From NCBI RefSeq assembly GCF_000310245.1, contig NC_020505.1:952001-1016000 (forward strand): DNA of 64,000 nt, in the 5' to 3' direction. The position numbers and the translations under genes are program-made. The notes beneath the pieces were generated by a model. The model saw only the letters and a program-made list of their open reading frames with translations, did no database searches and was not told where the DNA came from. This document shows positions 1 through 8,266 of the stretch, one piece after another. Every line of letters starts with the position of its first letter. Within the stretch, counting starts at the first letter, position 1. Origin of the DNA: Candidatus Sulfuricurvum sp. RIFRC-1 (GTDB lineage: Bacteria > Campylobacterota > Campylobacteria > Campylobacterales > Sulfurimonadaceae).

Positions 1-934
1 TAAGCCGTTCCATACCACTGCGGGGATCGAAGGTGAGGACTTTTTCCAGACCCGAATCGACGACGACCGTGATCCCCTCGATGGTGAGACTTGTTTCGGC
101 AATGTTGGTGGCGAGTACGATTTTACGCTTCGCTGAGGGGAAAATAGCTCGCTCCTGAGCCTCTTTGGAAAGTTCACCGTAAAGGGGTGTGATATCGAGA
201 TTAATACCTCTGCAATGCTCTTTGAGGGCGGTTTCGAGTGATCGGATTTCACGCTCGCCGGGTAAAAATACGAGGATGTCCCCTTCATCATTTTGAATGC
301 TGTTTTGAAGTATATTCATCAGTGCGGGGACGATTTTTTTGGGTTCAACAGTGGGGCTGTTGGGCGGTAAATACTCTAAGGTGATCGGATAACTGCGACC
401 TTCGCTGGTGATGAGAGGCGGATTCTCCATAAGTGTTTGCAATGTCTGGGTATCGAGTGTTGCCGACATCACCATAATCTTTAAATCTTCGCGTAAAAAC
501 TCCTGAGACTGGAGGGCAAAGGCGAGGGAAAGATCGCTGTGCAGATGGCGTTCATGGAACTCATCAAAGATAATGAGGGCAACATGTTCGAGTGAGGGAT
601 TATTTTGGAGCATACGAGTCAAAATTCCCTCGGTAACGACAAGAATTTTGGTTTTATCGCTCAGTTTTTTTTCGGCTCGGATTTGGTATCCGACCCGCAT
701 CCCGACTTTTTCCCCCAGTAACTGTGCCATGCGTGATGCCGAACTGCGAGCCGCGATACGGCGGGGTTCGAGCATAATGATCTGTTTTTCTTTGAGCCAC
801 GGTTCATCCAAAAGAGCGAGGGGGACAGCGGTGGTTTTTCCGGCCCCCGGAGGGGCTTGGAGGATAAGGCGATTGTAGGATACGAGGGTGGAGCGAATAT
901 CGCGGATCACCTCATGGATGGGGAGCGTATTCAC
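1..934 (-). CDS. hrpB: ATP-dependent helicase HrpB (3' part outside window)
   Basis: Only the first about 311 residues are present; the gene runs off the left edge. The GTG start follows directly on the TAA stop of the upstream gene (TAAGTG), so the two are coupled. Visible motifs are the P-loop GAGKTT (residues 30-35), the DEFH box typical of HrpB rather than HrpA, MSATLD, and ATNIAETSLTIEGI with VVDSGLEK, which are superfamily 2 DEAH helicase motifs. HrpB is a putative RNA helicase of unclear substrate, cytoplasmic. The identification rests on these motifs and is strong; the C-terminal HrpB domain cannot be seen. Confidence 0.9.
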   Translation of the reverse strand, partial: MNTLPIHEVIRDIRSTLVSYNRLILQAPPGAGKTTAVPLALLDEPWLKEKQIIMLEPRRIAARSSASRMAQLLGEKVGMRVGYQIRAEKKLSDKTKILVVTEGILTRMLQNNPSLEHVALIIFDEFHERHLHSDLSLAFALQSQEFLREDLKIMVMSATLDTQTLQTLMENPPLITSEGRSYPITLEYLPPNSPTVEPKKIVPALMNILQNSIQNDEGDILVFLPGEREIRSLETALKEHCRGINLDITPLYGELSKEAQERAIFPSAKRKIVLATNIAETSLTIEGITVVVDSGLEKVLTFDPRSGMERL

Positions 935-2188
935 TTACGAAGCTGGTTTTACTACTTTTTTAGCGGCAGTACGTTCGAGACGGATTAAGCCTGCAGCCGT
1001 ATAGACGTTGCGGGGATTCCAGAGAATCCATCCGCAGCTTCCGAAGTCGTCACTGGCACGGATTTGATCACGGATCTCTTTGTCACCGTAGATGCGGCGA
1101 TCAAACGCGTAGTCACGAAACGCTTGAAGCCATGGTCGATAAGCGAGCGGTGAACCGCCTGATTTTTCGAGGGCTTTATCAAGAGAGTGTTTTACGATTT
1201 CATAGTTCGCGGCAACCGGATTGGTATATCCCGGAATTCCCGCATTAAATCCGCTCGGGTAGAGCATTGGAGAGAGATAATCGACATACGGTGCGAGTGC
1301 ATCGACACGCTGACCGATTTCGATATCGGCATCATGCCAGCTTACGTAACCGAAAATATCGGCTGAGATAAAGACATTATAGGGGATCAGGCGGGTACGG
1401 GCACTTTCCAAAAATCCGCTGATGGCTTGTACGCGGTTGGCTTGGTTGTTTTCGACCGAAAATTTGATCCCTTTGCGGTCAGGAAATCGAACATAGTCGA
1501 ATTGAATCTCATCAAATCCCGCTTTGGCCGATTCTTCGGCAATATCAATGATGTATTTCCAAGACTCTTTACGGGAAGCATCGACCCAATAAAGTCCCTC
1601 TTTGTCTTTAAACAGTGTCCCGTCGGTTTTTTTGACCCCGAATTGCGGATAGGCAGTGATATAAGGGGTATCTTTGAATGAGACGATACGAGCAATGGTA
1701 TAGATTCCCTCTTTTTTCAAATCAGCCACAAATTTCGGGAGGTCTTTAAACAAGATCACCTCTTGCGCCCCGATTTTATTTGCAATTGGATTTGCGGTTT
1801 TAAATGCAATTTGGCCACGGTCCATTTTGATGTCGATAACGAGAGCATTTACCTCGGTAGTACAGATCAAATGTTTCGCATTGCCCATGATTTTACCGTG
1901 AGTTGCCCCGAAGCTTGAAAGATACAGGGCTTTCGGGATAACACGGTTCAGATACATTTTCCCGCTGTTTTTATAAAATTTGCGCTCATATCCTACAGCG
2001 CGGATGCCCACTAAATTAGTTTGCGGGATTCGAAAGGTACCGTTTTCATCGGTTCGGTACTCTTTATTTCCCGAAATGACAATGGCAGATGCGATCGGCT
2101 TAGCCGTTTTTTTATCCAAAACAATTCCGCTTGTCGAAGCCCCCCATGAAAACGCTGCTAACGTCACTAAAAGCATTATTGCTCTCAC
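935..2188 (-). CDS. Exported putative glycoside hydrolase (DUF4015 family)
   Basis: 417 residues. An N-terminal hydrophobic stretch (residues 1-16) looks like a signal peptide, followed by a small carboxypeptidase-regulatory-like beta domain (about 18-85) and a TIM-barrel-like domain of the DUF4015 putative glycosyl hydrolase family (about 105-400). The diagnostic segment GFDEIQFDYVRFP is present, with VDIKMDRGQ earlier. The family is linked to polysaccharide cleavage by fold only; the substrate is unknown. It sits directly upstream of hrpB with no gap. Family placement is confident, enzymatic role is inference. Confidence 0.8.
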   Translation of the reverse strand: MRAIMLLVTLAAFSWGASTSGIVLDKKTAKPIASAIVISGNKEYRTDENGTFRIPQTNLVGIRAVGYERKFYKNSGKMYLNRVIPKALYLSSFGATHGKIMGNAKHLICTTEVNALVIDIKMDRGQIAFKTANPIANKIGAQEVILFKDLPKFVADLKKEGIYTIARIVSFKDTPYITAYPQFGVKKTDGTLFKDKEGLYWVDASRKESWKYIIDIAEESAKAGFDEIQFDYVRFPDRKGIKFSVENNQANRVQAISGFLESARTRLIPYNVFISADIFGYVSWHDADIEIGQRVDALAPYVDYLSPMLYPSGFNAGIPGYTNPVAANYEIVKHSLDKALEKSGGSPLAYRPWLQAFRDYAFDRRIYGDKEIRDQIRASDDFGSCGWILWNPRNVYTAAGLIRLERTAAKKVVKPAS

Positions 2189-2306
2189 TCTTTTCTCCCT
2201 CTCAAATCAATTGCGGTATCGTAGCAAAAAAAATGCCATAAATGGGAGGTTTGAAGCGATAAAATGTTAATATTCATGAACAAAATACCAAAAAGGTACT
2301 ATTATC

Positions 2307-3683
2307 ATGTCATTTACGACTTTAGGGCTTAATGCCCACCTTCTCGAAACCCTAATCGAGAAAGGATACACTGAGCCGACACCGATTCAAACTCAGGTGA
2401 TTCCTCTCGTACTGCGGGGACGAGATGTTCTCGGAGCGGCACAAACCGGAACAGGGAAAACAGCCGCATTCGCCCTCCCGATCATCCAAAAATTACTCAC
2501 AGTCCAAGGGAAACAATCCAGTGCCAGAGCATTGGTCATCGTCCCGACACGTGAGCTCGCATCCCAAGTGTGCGCAGCGATCGAATCGTATGCACAGGGG
2601 CTTGAATTAACGTGTATCGCTCTCTATGGCGGAGCCAATATGGCACGTCAGGCGAAAGAGCTGGGAGAGGGGGTTGATATCATCGTTGCTACTCCCGGAC
2701 GCTTGATCGAGCTGAATAAACAAGGGCACGTTCCGCTCTCTCGAATCGAGTATTTGGTGTTTGATGAAGCCGATACGATTTTCGATATGGGCTTTATCCG
2801 TGAGGTAGGGCAGATTATCGATCTTCTCCCGCTCAATCGCCAAAACATGCTTTTTTCGGCAACGATGACCCCTGCGGTGAAACAGCTGAGTGAAAAAATC
2901 CTCAAAAAAGCGCTCCTCGTCGAGATCGATAACCTCAAAGCCGCCGATATGACGCTTCGTCAAGTGGTTCATCCGGTTGAAAAAGAGCGTAAAAAAGAGC
3001 TTCTTTCATTCCTGATAGGCTCGAACAACTATCCGCAGGTTCTCGTCTTTACCCGTACGAAAGCCGAAGCAGACGAAGTGAGTGCTGATCTAACCGCCAG
3101 TGGTCTCAAAAATGTTGTGATTCACGGTGACAAAAAACACGGTGCCAGAGATCGTGCACTCAGTGAATTTCGTGAAGGATCTGCCCGTATCCTCGTCGCA
3201 ACCGATATTGCCGCACGCGGTTTGGATATCGAGGGGCTAGACGTCGTTATCAACTACGACATTCCTCACGTCAGTACCGACTATCTCCACCGTATCGGGC
3301 GTACGGGACGCGCGGGAAATGAGGGGCTGGCGATCACGCTCCTCTCCTCAGCAGAGCACATTTCATGGTCAAAAATCATCACCATGCTCGGCAAAAATGT
3401 CGAGACTATCTTGGTTGCTGGATTTGAACCGCCTGCGGATAACGCATTGGTAAAAACACGGGGTAAAAGTCTCTCCAAAGAGGGAGAGAAAAAAGAAAAA
3501 ACGGCGGGAGCATTCGGGAATAAACGTAAAAAAGCTCCCGTTCAGCCTAAATTCGTCGGCAAACGGGGACCACGTCTCGCACGAGATGAACTCGTCGGTA
3601 AAAGCGATTCTTCAGCCAGAAACAGTGCCTTCGGTAATACGAAAAAGCCTTCACCGAAAAAATCGGGCGGACGGGGGAGATAA
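2307..3683 (+). CDS. rhlE: DEAD-box ATP-dependent RNA helicase, RhlE-like
   Basis: 458 residues with the full DEAD-box set in order: Q motif (TPIQTQ), AQTGTGKT (P-loop), PTRELA, TPGRL, DEAD, SAT, then the second RecA domain ending in HRIGRTGR. The C-terminal 75 residues are rich in lysine, arginine and serine, a basic unstructured tail used for RNA binding in RhlE-type helicases. Likely role is RNA remodelling in ribosome assembly or decay. Monocistronic or followed by arfB 24 bp downstream. A second DEAD-box helicase (DbpA-like, 38542-39894) lies in the same window; the two are different subtypes. Confidence 0.85.
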   Translation: MSFTTLGLNAHLLETLIEKGYTEPTPIQTQVIPLVLRGRDVLGAAQTGTGKTAAFALPIIQKLLTVQGKQSSARALVIVPTRELASQVCAAIESYAQGLELTCIALYGGANMARQAKELGEGVDIIVATPGRLIELNKQGHVPLSRIEYLVFDEADTIFDMGFIREVGQIIDLLPLNRQNMLFSATMTPAVKQLSEKILKKALLVEIDNLKAADMTLRQVVHPVEKERKKELLSFLIGSNNYPQVLVFTRTKAEADEVSADLTASGLKNVVIHGDKKHGARDRALSEFREGSARILVATDIAARGLDIEGLDVVINYDIPHVSTDYLHRIGRTGRAGNEGLAITLLSSAEHISWSKIITMLGKNVETILVAGFEPPADNALVKTRGKSLSKEGEKKEKTAGAFGNKRKKAPVQPKFVGKRGPRLARDELVGKSDSSARNSAFGNTKKPSPKKSGGRGR

Positions 3684-3707
3684 TCTCTCCCTTTAGAGAG
3701 GTAGATC

Positions 3708-4127
3708 ATGCTCCAAATCTCCCACACCGTTAGCATTCCCGATTCCGAAATCGAGATAACCGCTATACGCTCTCAGGGTTCTGGCGGTCAAAACGTCAAC
3801 AAAGTCTCCACCGCGATCCATTTACGTTTCGACATCAGCGCTTCAACCCTTCCCGATTTCTACAAAGAACGGCTCCTAGCCATTACCGACCACCGCATTA
3901 CCAAAGAGGGAATTATCAACATCAAATCCCAAGAATCAAGAAGTCAGGAAGAGAACAAAGACGCGGCGTTGGAACGGCTTAGAGAACTTATCAAAAGCGT
4001 TACTATTGTCCAAAAAAAGCGTAAACCGACCAAACCGACGAAGAACTCGCAGAAACGACGGATGGACAGTAAGACGAAACATGGGAATATTAAGAAAATG
4101 CGGGGGAAAGTGAATGGTGGGGAGTAA
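3708..4127 (+). CDS. arfB: Alternative ribosome-rescue factor ArfB (peptidyl-tRNA hydrolase)
   Basis: 139 residues, the normal ArfB/YaeJ length. The catalytic GGQ motif (SQGSGGQNVNK) sits near residue 26 within a class I release-factor-like domain, and the C-terminal 40 residues are strongly basic (KKRKPTKPTK...), the tail that enters the empty mRNA channel of stalled ribosomes. It hydrolyses peptidyl-tRNA on non-stop complexes. It follows the RhlE-like helicase by 24 bp with an AGAGAGG Shine-Dalgarno sequence, so co-transcription is likely. Confidence 0.92.
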   Translation: MLQISHTVSIPDSEIEITAIRSQGSGGQNVNKVSTAIHLRFDISASTLPDFYKERLLAITDHRITKEGIINIKSQESRSQEENKDAALERLRELIKSVTIVQKKRKPTKPTKNSQKRRMDSKTKHGNIKKMRGKVNGGE

Positions 4128-4130
4128 ACC

Positions 4131-4334
4131 TCACCACGCAAAAACATTACGAGGATAAAACATCCTCACAATCACAACCGCACCAAACAACATTCCAGCA
4201 TGACTCCATTCGAAATTAGTACTGATGATCAGGGTAGCTAGAGTATAGAGTACCGTTACCGCTAAAAACCATCCCCCTAGCAAAAGTACAAATAACCCTA
4301 TGACACGGGATAATGTTCCGAGTGTATTGCTCAT
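4131..4334 (-). CDS. Small two-helix membrane protein, unknown function
   Basis: 67 residues with two hydrophobic stretches (about 10-35 and 45-58). Its ATG overlaps the stop of the upstream DinB-like gene by 4 bp, which argues that it is translated. I recognise no family. It is probably an inner-membrane protein; nothing in the sequence suggests a partner beyond the overlap. Confidence 0.55.
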   Translation of the reverse strand: MSNTLGTLSRVIGLFVLLLGGWFLAVTVLYTLATLIISTNFEWSHAGMLFGAVVIVRMFYPRNVFAW

Positions 4335-4903
4335 CGGCTCTCCTTTGAGGCTTTAATGATTGCTTGGATTTGTCGGCGATGGATAAAGGTGTGCATGTAC
4401 ATAAAAGAGCACCAATCGAAGTTATTGAACGAGTAAAACCACGGATGGGCTTTGGTCATTTTAGAGTGATGTTTCGGCAATGCGGTGAAAAAGCTTTTGT
4501 ACTCATCGATAAAGGCTTTAAAATCATCGAGTGTACCGGAACGGTTTGCGAACGGTTTTACCCCCGCTATCGTGACGATTTCGGTGAACTCTCGCTCTTC
4601 GGTGAGGGCTGCGATAACGCTCGTTACTTTGCGTCCCGTGATGCAGAGGTGTTCGATTACCATGTTGAGGGAAAATTGTCGTGAGTGATCTTCGATGGCG
4701 AAGGTTTTGTCGATAACGACTTGTTGTAACCGCTCCTCTTCGCTCAGCTTTTCCAAAAGAGAGATGATAATCCTAGCTTCTCGTTTAAAAAGCCAAAAGG
4801 CGATGTGCCATGTAAAAAATGTCCGCACCATAGGTATCAATAACAATCGAATCACTAAAAACTCCCCTCTAGGCAATCCATCACCCGGTTTTCCCTGTAC
4901 CAT
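4331..4903 (-). CDS. DinB-like domain protein
   Basis: 190 residues. The pattern HSRQFSLNMVIEHL near residue 73 and the C-terminal MYMHTFIHRRQIQAII resemble the metal-binding histidines of the DinB/YfiT-like four-helix bundle superfamily. Such proteins bind a divalent metal and often act as thiol-dependent S-transferases or have unknown roles. The start is supported by GAGGAG 7 bp upstream of the ATG. It forms a two-gene unit with the small membrane protein downstream and is divergent from a TetR regulator 134 bp away, which could control it. Confidence 0.6.
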   Translation of the reverse strand: MVQGKPGDGLPRGEFLVIRLLLIPMVRTFFTWHIAFWLFKREARIIISLLEKLSEEERLQQVVIDKTFAIEDHSRQFSLNMVIEHLCITGRKVTSVIAALTEEREFTEIVTIAGVKPFANRSGTLDDFKAFIDEYKSFFTALPKHHSKMTKAHPWFYSFNNFDWCSFMYMHTFIHRRQIQAIIKASKESR

Positions 4904-5037
4904 ACATTAGCTCCTCACCCGATCAGATAGGGGCATAGTAGTATCAAAAATCTAAAATACATCTTAATATTAGTGTAATTACTCTAATATATATTATTTA
5001 ATTCGTATTCGTACTCTAAATATGGTAGAATTTTCCC

Positions 5038-5664
5038 ATGAAAAAACCAAAAAAGATCACAACCAAAGAGCGAATTAAAAACACCGCCATCGAGCTGTTT
5101 AATCTCCATGATTCGCTCTCAATCACGACCAACCATATTGCTAAAGCGGCAGGGATATCGGCGGGAAATCTCTACTATCATTACCGCAACAAAGAAGAGA
5201 TTATCCGAGAAATCTACGCTGAAATGTCGGAACGGATCGAATCGCTAAAGAGTTTTGAAAAAATGCTCAGTTCACCTAACCCCTTAAATGTATTAGATGA
5301 ATCGTTCGATCATTACGGCGATCTGTTTTGGGAATATCGATTTTTGATGCGGGATGCTCCGGTATTAATGGCGCTAGATGGCGAGCTAAAAAGGGCGTTT
5401 GTCGTTAATCAGGAGAGGCGGATCAATCAGATAGCAGGGGTGATCCGATATTTGCTCAGCGAAGAGATATTGGAACATATCGACAAAGAGGAGATCCCTT
5501 TGCGTGCCAAGCTCTATTGGTTCGTCACGGCGTATTGGCAAGTGTTCGCCTCGATGGATGGCGAAGTGAGTCGTGAATCGATACGAGAGACGAAAGAGGC
5601 AATGTTTAAAATCCATATCGCCCCGTTTTTGTCGGAGAGAGGGCGAGGGATGATAGACGCTTAA
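5038..5664 (+). CDS. TetR/AcrR family transcriptional regulator
   Basis: 208 residues. The N-terminal helix-turn-helix (residues about 10-56, with ITTNHIAKAAGISAGNLYYHYRNKEEI) is a clear TetR domain; the remainder is a helical ligand-binding domain with no recognisable ligand. It is divergent from the DinB-like gene and convergent with recQ, ending 1 bp before the recQ stop. The AT-rich 130 bp upstream is the likely site of autoregulation and control of the divergent pair. Confidence 0.85.
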   Translation: MKKPKKITTKERIKNTAIELFNLHDSLSITTNHIAKAAGISAGNLYYHYRNKEEIIREIYAEMSERIESLKSFEKMLSSPNPLNVLDESFDHYGDLFWEYRFLMRDAPVLMALDGELKRAFVVNQERRINQIAGVIRYLLSEEILEHIDKEEIPLRAKLYWFVTAYWQVFASMDGEVSRESIRETKEAMFKIHIAPFLSERGRGMIDA

Positions 5665-7473
5665 TCAATCCCTCTCTTTTTCCCTCAACTCATGCGAGAG
5701 GTTCAAAAATGCTTCTCCGTATCGTTCGAATTTTACCTCTCCGATACCGCTGATACCCAACATCTCCTCTTTGGTGCTAGGGAGTTGTTCGGCAAGGGAG
5801 TAGAGGGTTTTATCTCCGAAGACGATGTAGGCAGGGATGCGGTGCTCTTTGGCGATGGCGGCACGGAGGGCTTTGAAGTTTTCGAAGTATTTTGGGGTGT
5901 TGAGATCGGAGTGTTTGGTTTTAACGGTTACTTTTTTGGTCGATAGACGATCTGATCGGATATGAACAGCCGTTTTTCCTCTCAATATGTCGGCTCCGAT
6001 TGGGGTGATTTTTAGTGCTTTGTACTCATCGGGCTCTATAGCACCGAGTTCGATGAGTCTTTTGGAGATGGTGCTCCATGTGGTTTTAGATAGCTCTTTT
6101 CCGATCCCGAAAACGCTCAAATTTTGATGAGAATTGGAGAGGATTTTCTCTTTTTCCTCTCCACAGAGAACTTCCGAGATATAGGTGGCTCCGAATCGCT
6201 CACCCGTTTTATAGAGACAGGAGAGGAACTTTTGGGCGGGGGTGGTTATTTCTTGCTTTTGGATATCACTGCCCACACAGTTGTCGCATTTGTCACCGCA
6301 AGGGGCGATTGTATCGCTGAAATAGGAGGCTATTAGACGATGGCGGCACTCCTCGGCAGTTGCGTAATCCATCGATGCGCGGAGCTTGCTAAGGATCATC
6401 TCGCGATATTGGGGGTCACTCCCCTCATCGATAAGCCGTTTTTTGTTGTAAAAATCAGTTCCCGAATAAAAGAGTATCGCTTCGGAGTCGATTCCATCCC
6501 GTCCGGCACGTCCGATCTCCTGATAGTAGTTTTCGATGGTTTTAGGAAGTGAGGTGTGGATGACGAAGCGAATATCTCCTTTATCGATTCCCATCCCGAA
6601 TGCGACGGTGGCGACAATGATCTGCGTTTCGTCGTTTAGAAACGATGTATGGGTATCGTGACGTATGGAGCCGCTCATCCCCGCATGATAGGCTAAACAT
6701 TTGATCCCTTTTTTGGAGAGAAATTCGGCGAGCTCTTCGGTCTCTTTACGGGAGAAAGCATAGACAATTCCACTCTCCCCTTCGTGCTCTTTTAAAATAT
6801 TCATCAGCTCATTGCGCCATCCGCCATCACGTTCTCGAACAGTGATCTTGATGTTTTTACGCAGTACCGGGGCGCGGAGGATCAGCGGATCGTTGAGCCC
6901 CAGTTGCGAGAGGATGTCTTCCCGTACTTTTGGTGTGGCGGTAGCGGTGAAGGCGGCGATAGGGGTATGAGGAAAAGCGGAGCGCAACTCACCCAGCCGT
7001 CGGTAATCATCACGAAACTCATGCCCCCACTCACTGATACAGTGGGCTTCGTCGATGACGAAAAAGTTGATATCGAGCGTTTCGAGCCATGAGAGAAAGG
7101 AGACGTTTGCCAGTCTTTCGGGGGCGATGTAGAGGAGTTTTAAAACGCCGTTTTTAGCCTTGGAAAATGCCTCTTGTTGTTCTTGCGGCGATTGCGATGA
7201 GGAGATCATCTCCGCTTCGATCCCGAGCTCTTTGAGGGCAATCACCTGATCATGCATGAGGGCGATGAGGGGAGAGACGACAATCGTGATCCCATCCATC
7301 AGAAGTGTTGGAAGCTGATAGCAGAGCGATTTTCCCCCTCCGGTAGGGAGTAACATTGCCAAATCACGACGGCTCAGAATCGCGTCTACCGCATCTTCTT
7401 GCATCTCTCTAAAACTGGAGAAACCAAAGGTGTGTTTGAGAACTTTGTATTTGTCGGTTAAGGATTCGCTCAA
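5665..7473 (-). CDS. recQ: ATP-dependent DNA helicase RecQ
   Basis: 602 residues, the usual RecQ length. Helicase core with LPTGGGKSLCYQLP (Walker A), DEAHCISEWGH (DEAH box plus aromatic loop), TATAT, and GRAGRDG; then the RQC zinc site (CRHRL...CGDKCDNC), a winged helix, and a C-terminal HRDC domain (about 520-595). It unwinds 3'-5' in recombination and fork repair. All catalytic motifs and the four zinc ligands are visible, so it should be functional. Confidence 0.96.
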   Translation of the reverse strand: MSESLTDKYKVLKHTFGFSSFREMQEDAVDAILSRRDLAMLLPTGGGKSLCYQLPTLLMDGITIVVSPLIALMHDQVIALKELGIEAEMISSSQSPQEQQEAFSKAKNGVLKLLYIAPERLANVSFLSWLETLDINFFVIDEAHCISEWGHEFRDDYRRLGELRSAFPHTPIAAFTATATPKVREDILSQLGLNDPLILRAPVLRKNIKITVRERDGGWRNELMNILKEHEGESGIVYAFSRKETEELAEFLSKKGIKCLAYHAGMSGSIRHDTHTSFLNDETQIIVATVAFGMGIDKGDIRFVIHTSLPKTIENYYQEIGRAGRDGIDSEAILFYSGTDFYNKKRLIDEGSDPQYREMILSKLRASMDYATAEECRHRLIASYFSDTIAPCGDKCDNCVGSDIQKQEITTPAQKFLSCLYKTGERFGATYISEVLCGEEKEKILSNSHQNLSVFGIGKELSKTTWSTISKRLIELGAIEPDEYKALKITPIGADILRGKTAVHIRSDRLSTKKVTVKTKHSDLNTPKYFENFKALRAAIAKEHRIPAYIVFGDKTLYSLAEQLPSTKEEMLGISGIGEVKFERYGEAFLNLSHELREKERD

Positions 7474-7659
7474 GGTTGGAGCCTTTAAAAAGTTGTTGCT
7501 TCAATCATGTTGATTATACAATGACAAAAAGAGTAATGGAAAGAAATAGGGCAAAATGCAATATTTTGGAGTGTTAATGACTTCATAGCAATCGGGAAGA
7601 CGAGTAGCAATACCGAGAAGGTAAAGCTTTTTATACGCTCGTTTCGGATTTGGATCTAA

Positions 7660-8133
7660 TCAGTGTTGGTGATGAAACTCCTGCACCTCTTTGATCTCTT
7701 CGGGTGTTGCTTCATGGATATCTAAAACGGTCCCCTCGAAAACGAGGTCCATTCCCGCAAGTGGGTGATTACCATCGAGTGTGGCATGATCGCCTTCGAT
7801 ATCGGTTACGGTATAGATGATGACATCCTCCGAGTCTTCTTCAAAATAGCCATCGAGTTCCATTCCGACGCTTACTTCTACCGGCAGTTCACTGAGCTCT
7901 TCCGTAACAACGAGTGTAGGGTCATAATTTCCGAATGCTTTATCGGCGGTGAGTTCAATTTTGAATGTTTCTCCGATACTTTTCCCCTCTAATGCTTTTT
8001 CAACCGTAGGGAAAATATGACCATAATTACCGTGCAGGTAAACAAGAGCCTCCTCTTCCTCGTGGAGAAGATTTCCTTCGGTGTCGTTAATGTGATAGTC
8101 GATGGTGACGATACAGTCTTTTTTGATAGTCAT
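7660..8133 (-). CDS. slyD: FKBP-type peptidyl-prolyl isomerase, SlyD-like
   Basis: 157 residues. FKBP fold with a split FKBP domain and an inserted chaperone (IF) domain (about 70-130), as in SlyD: note HGNYGHIFPTVEKALEGKSIGE and GNHPLAGMDLVFEGTV. The C-terminus has a short His-containing tail (FHHQH) but not the long Cys/His-rich metal tail of E. coli SlyD. It acts as a cytoplasmic prolyl isomerase and chaperone. It stands alone between recQ and the M48 protease. The 186 bp between it and recQ holds nothing I can name. Confidence 0.9.
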   Translation of the reverse strand: MTIKKDCIVTIDYHINDTEGNLLHEEEEALVYLHGNYGHIFPTVEKALEGKSIGETFKIELTADKAFGNYDPTLVVTEELSELPVEVSVGMELDGYFEEDSEDVIIYTVTDIEGDHATLDGNHPLAGMDLVFEGTVLDIHEATPEEIKEVQEFHHQH

Positions 8134-8266
8134 GGTTGTTCCTTAGGGCAATGGTATAAGAATAGGGTTAAACGCTTTGGTTGAAATTATAGCATGGGCA
8201 CCTACATGGGGTTCTGAAACTTTAGACGAAAAAGTCAAAGAAAATAAAACATAGTCTGATTTAAAT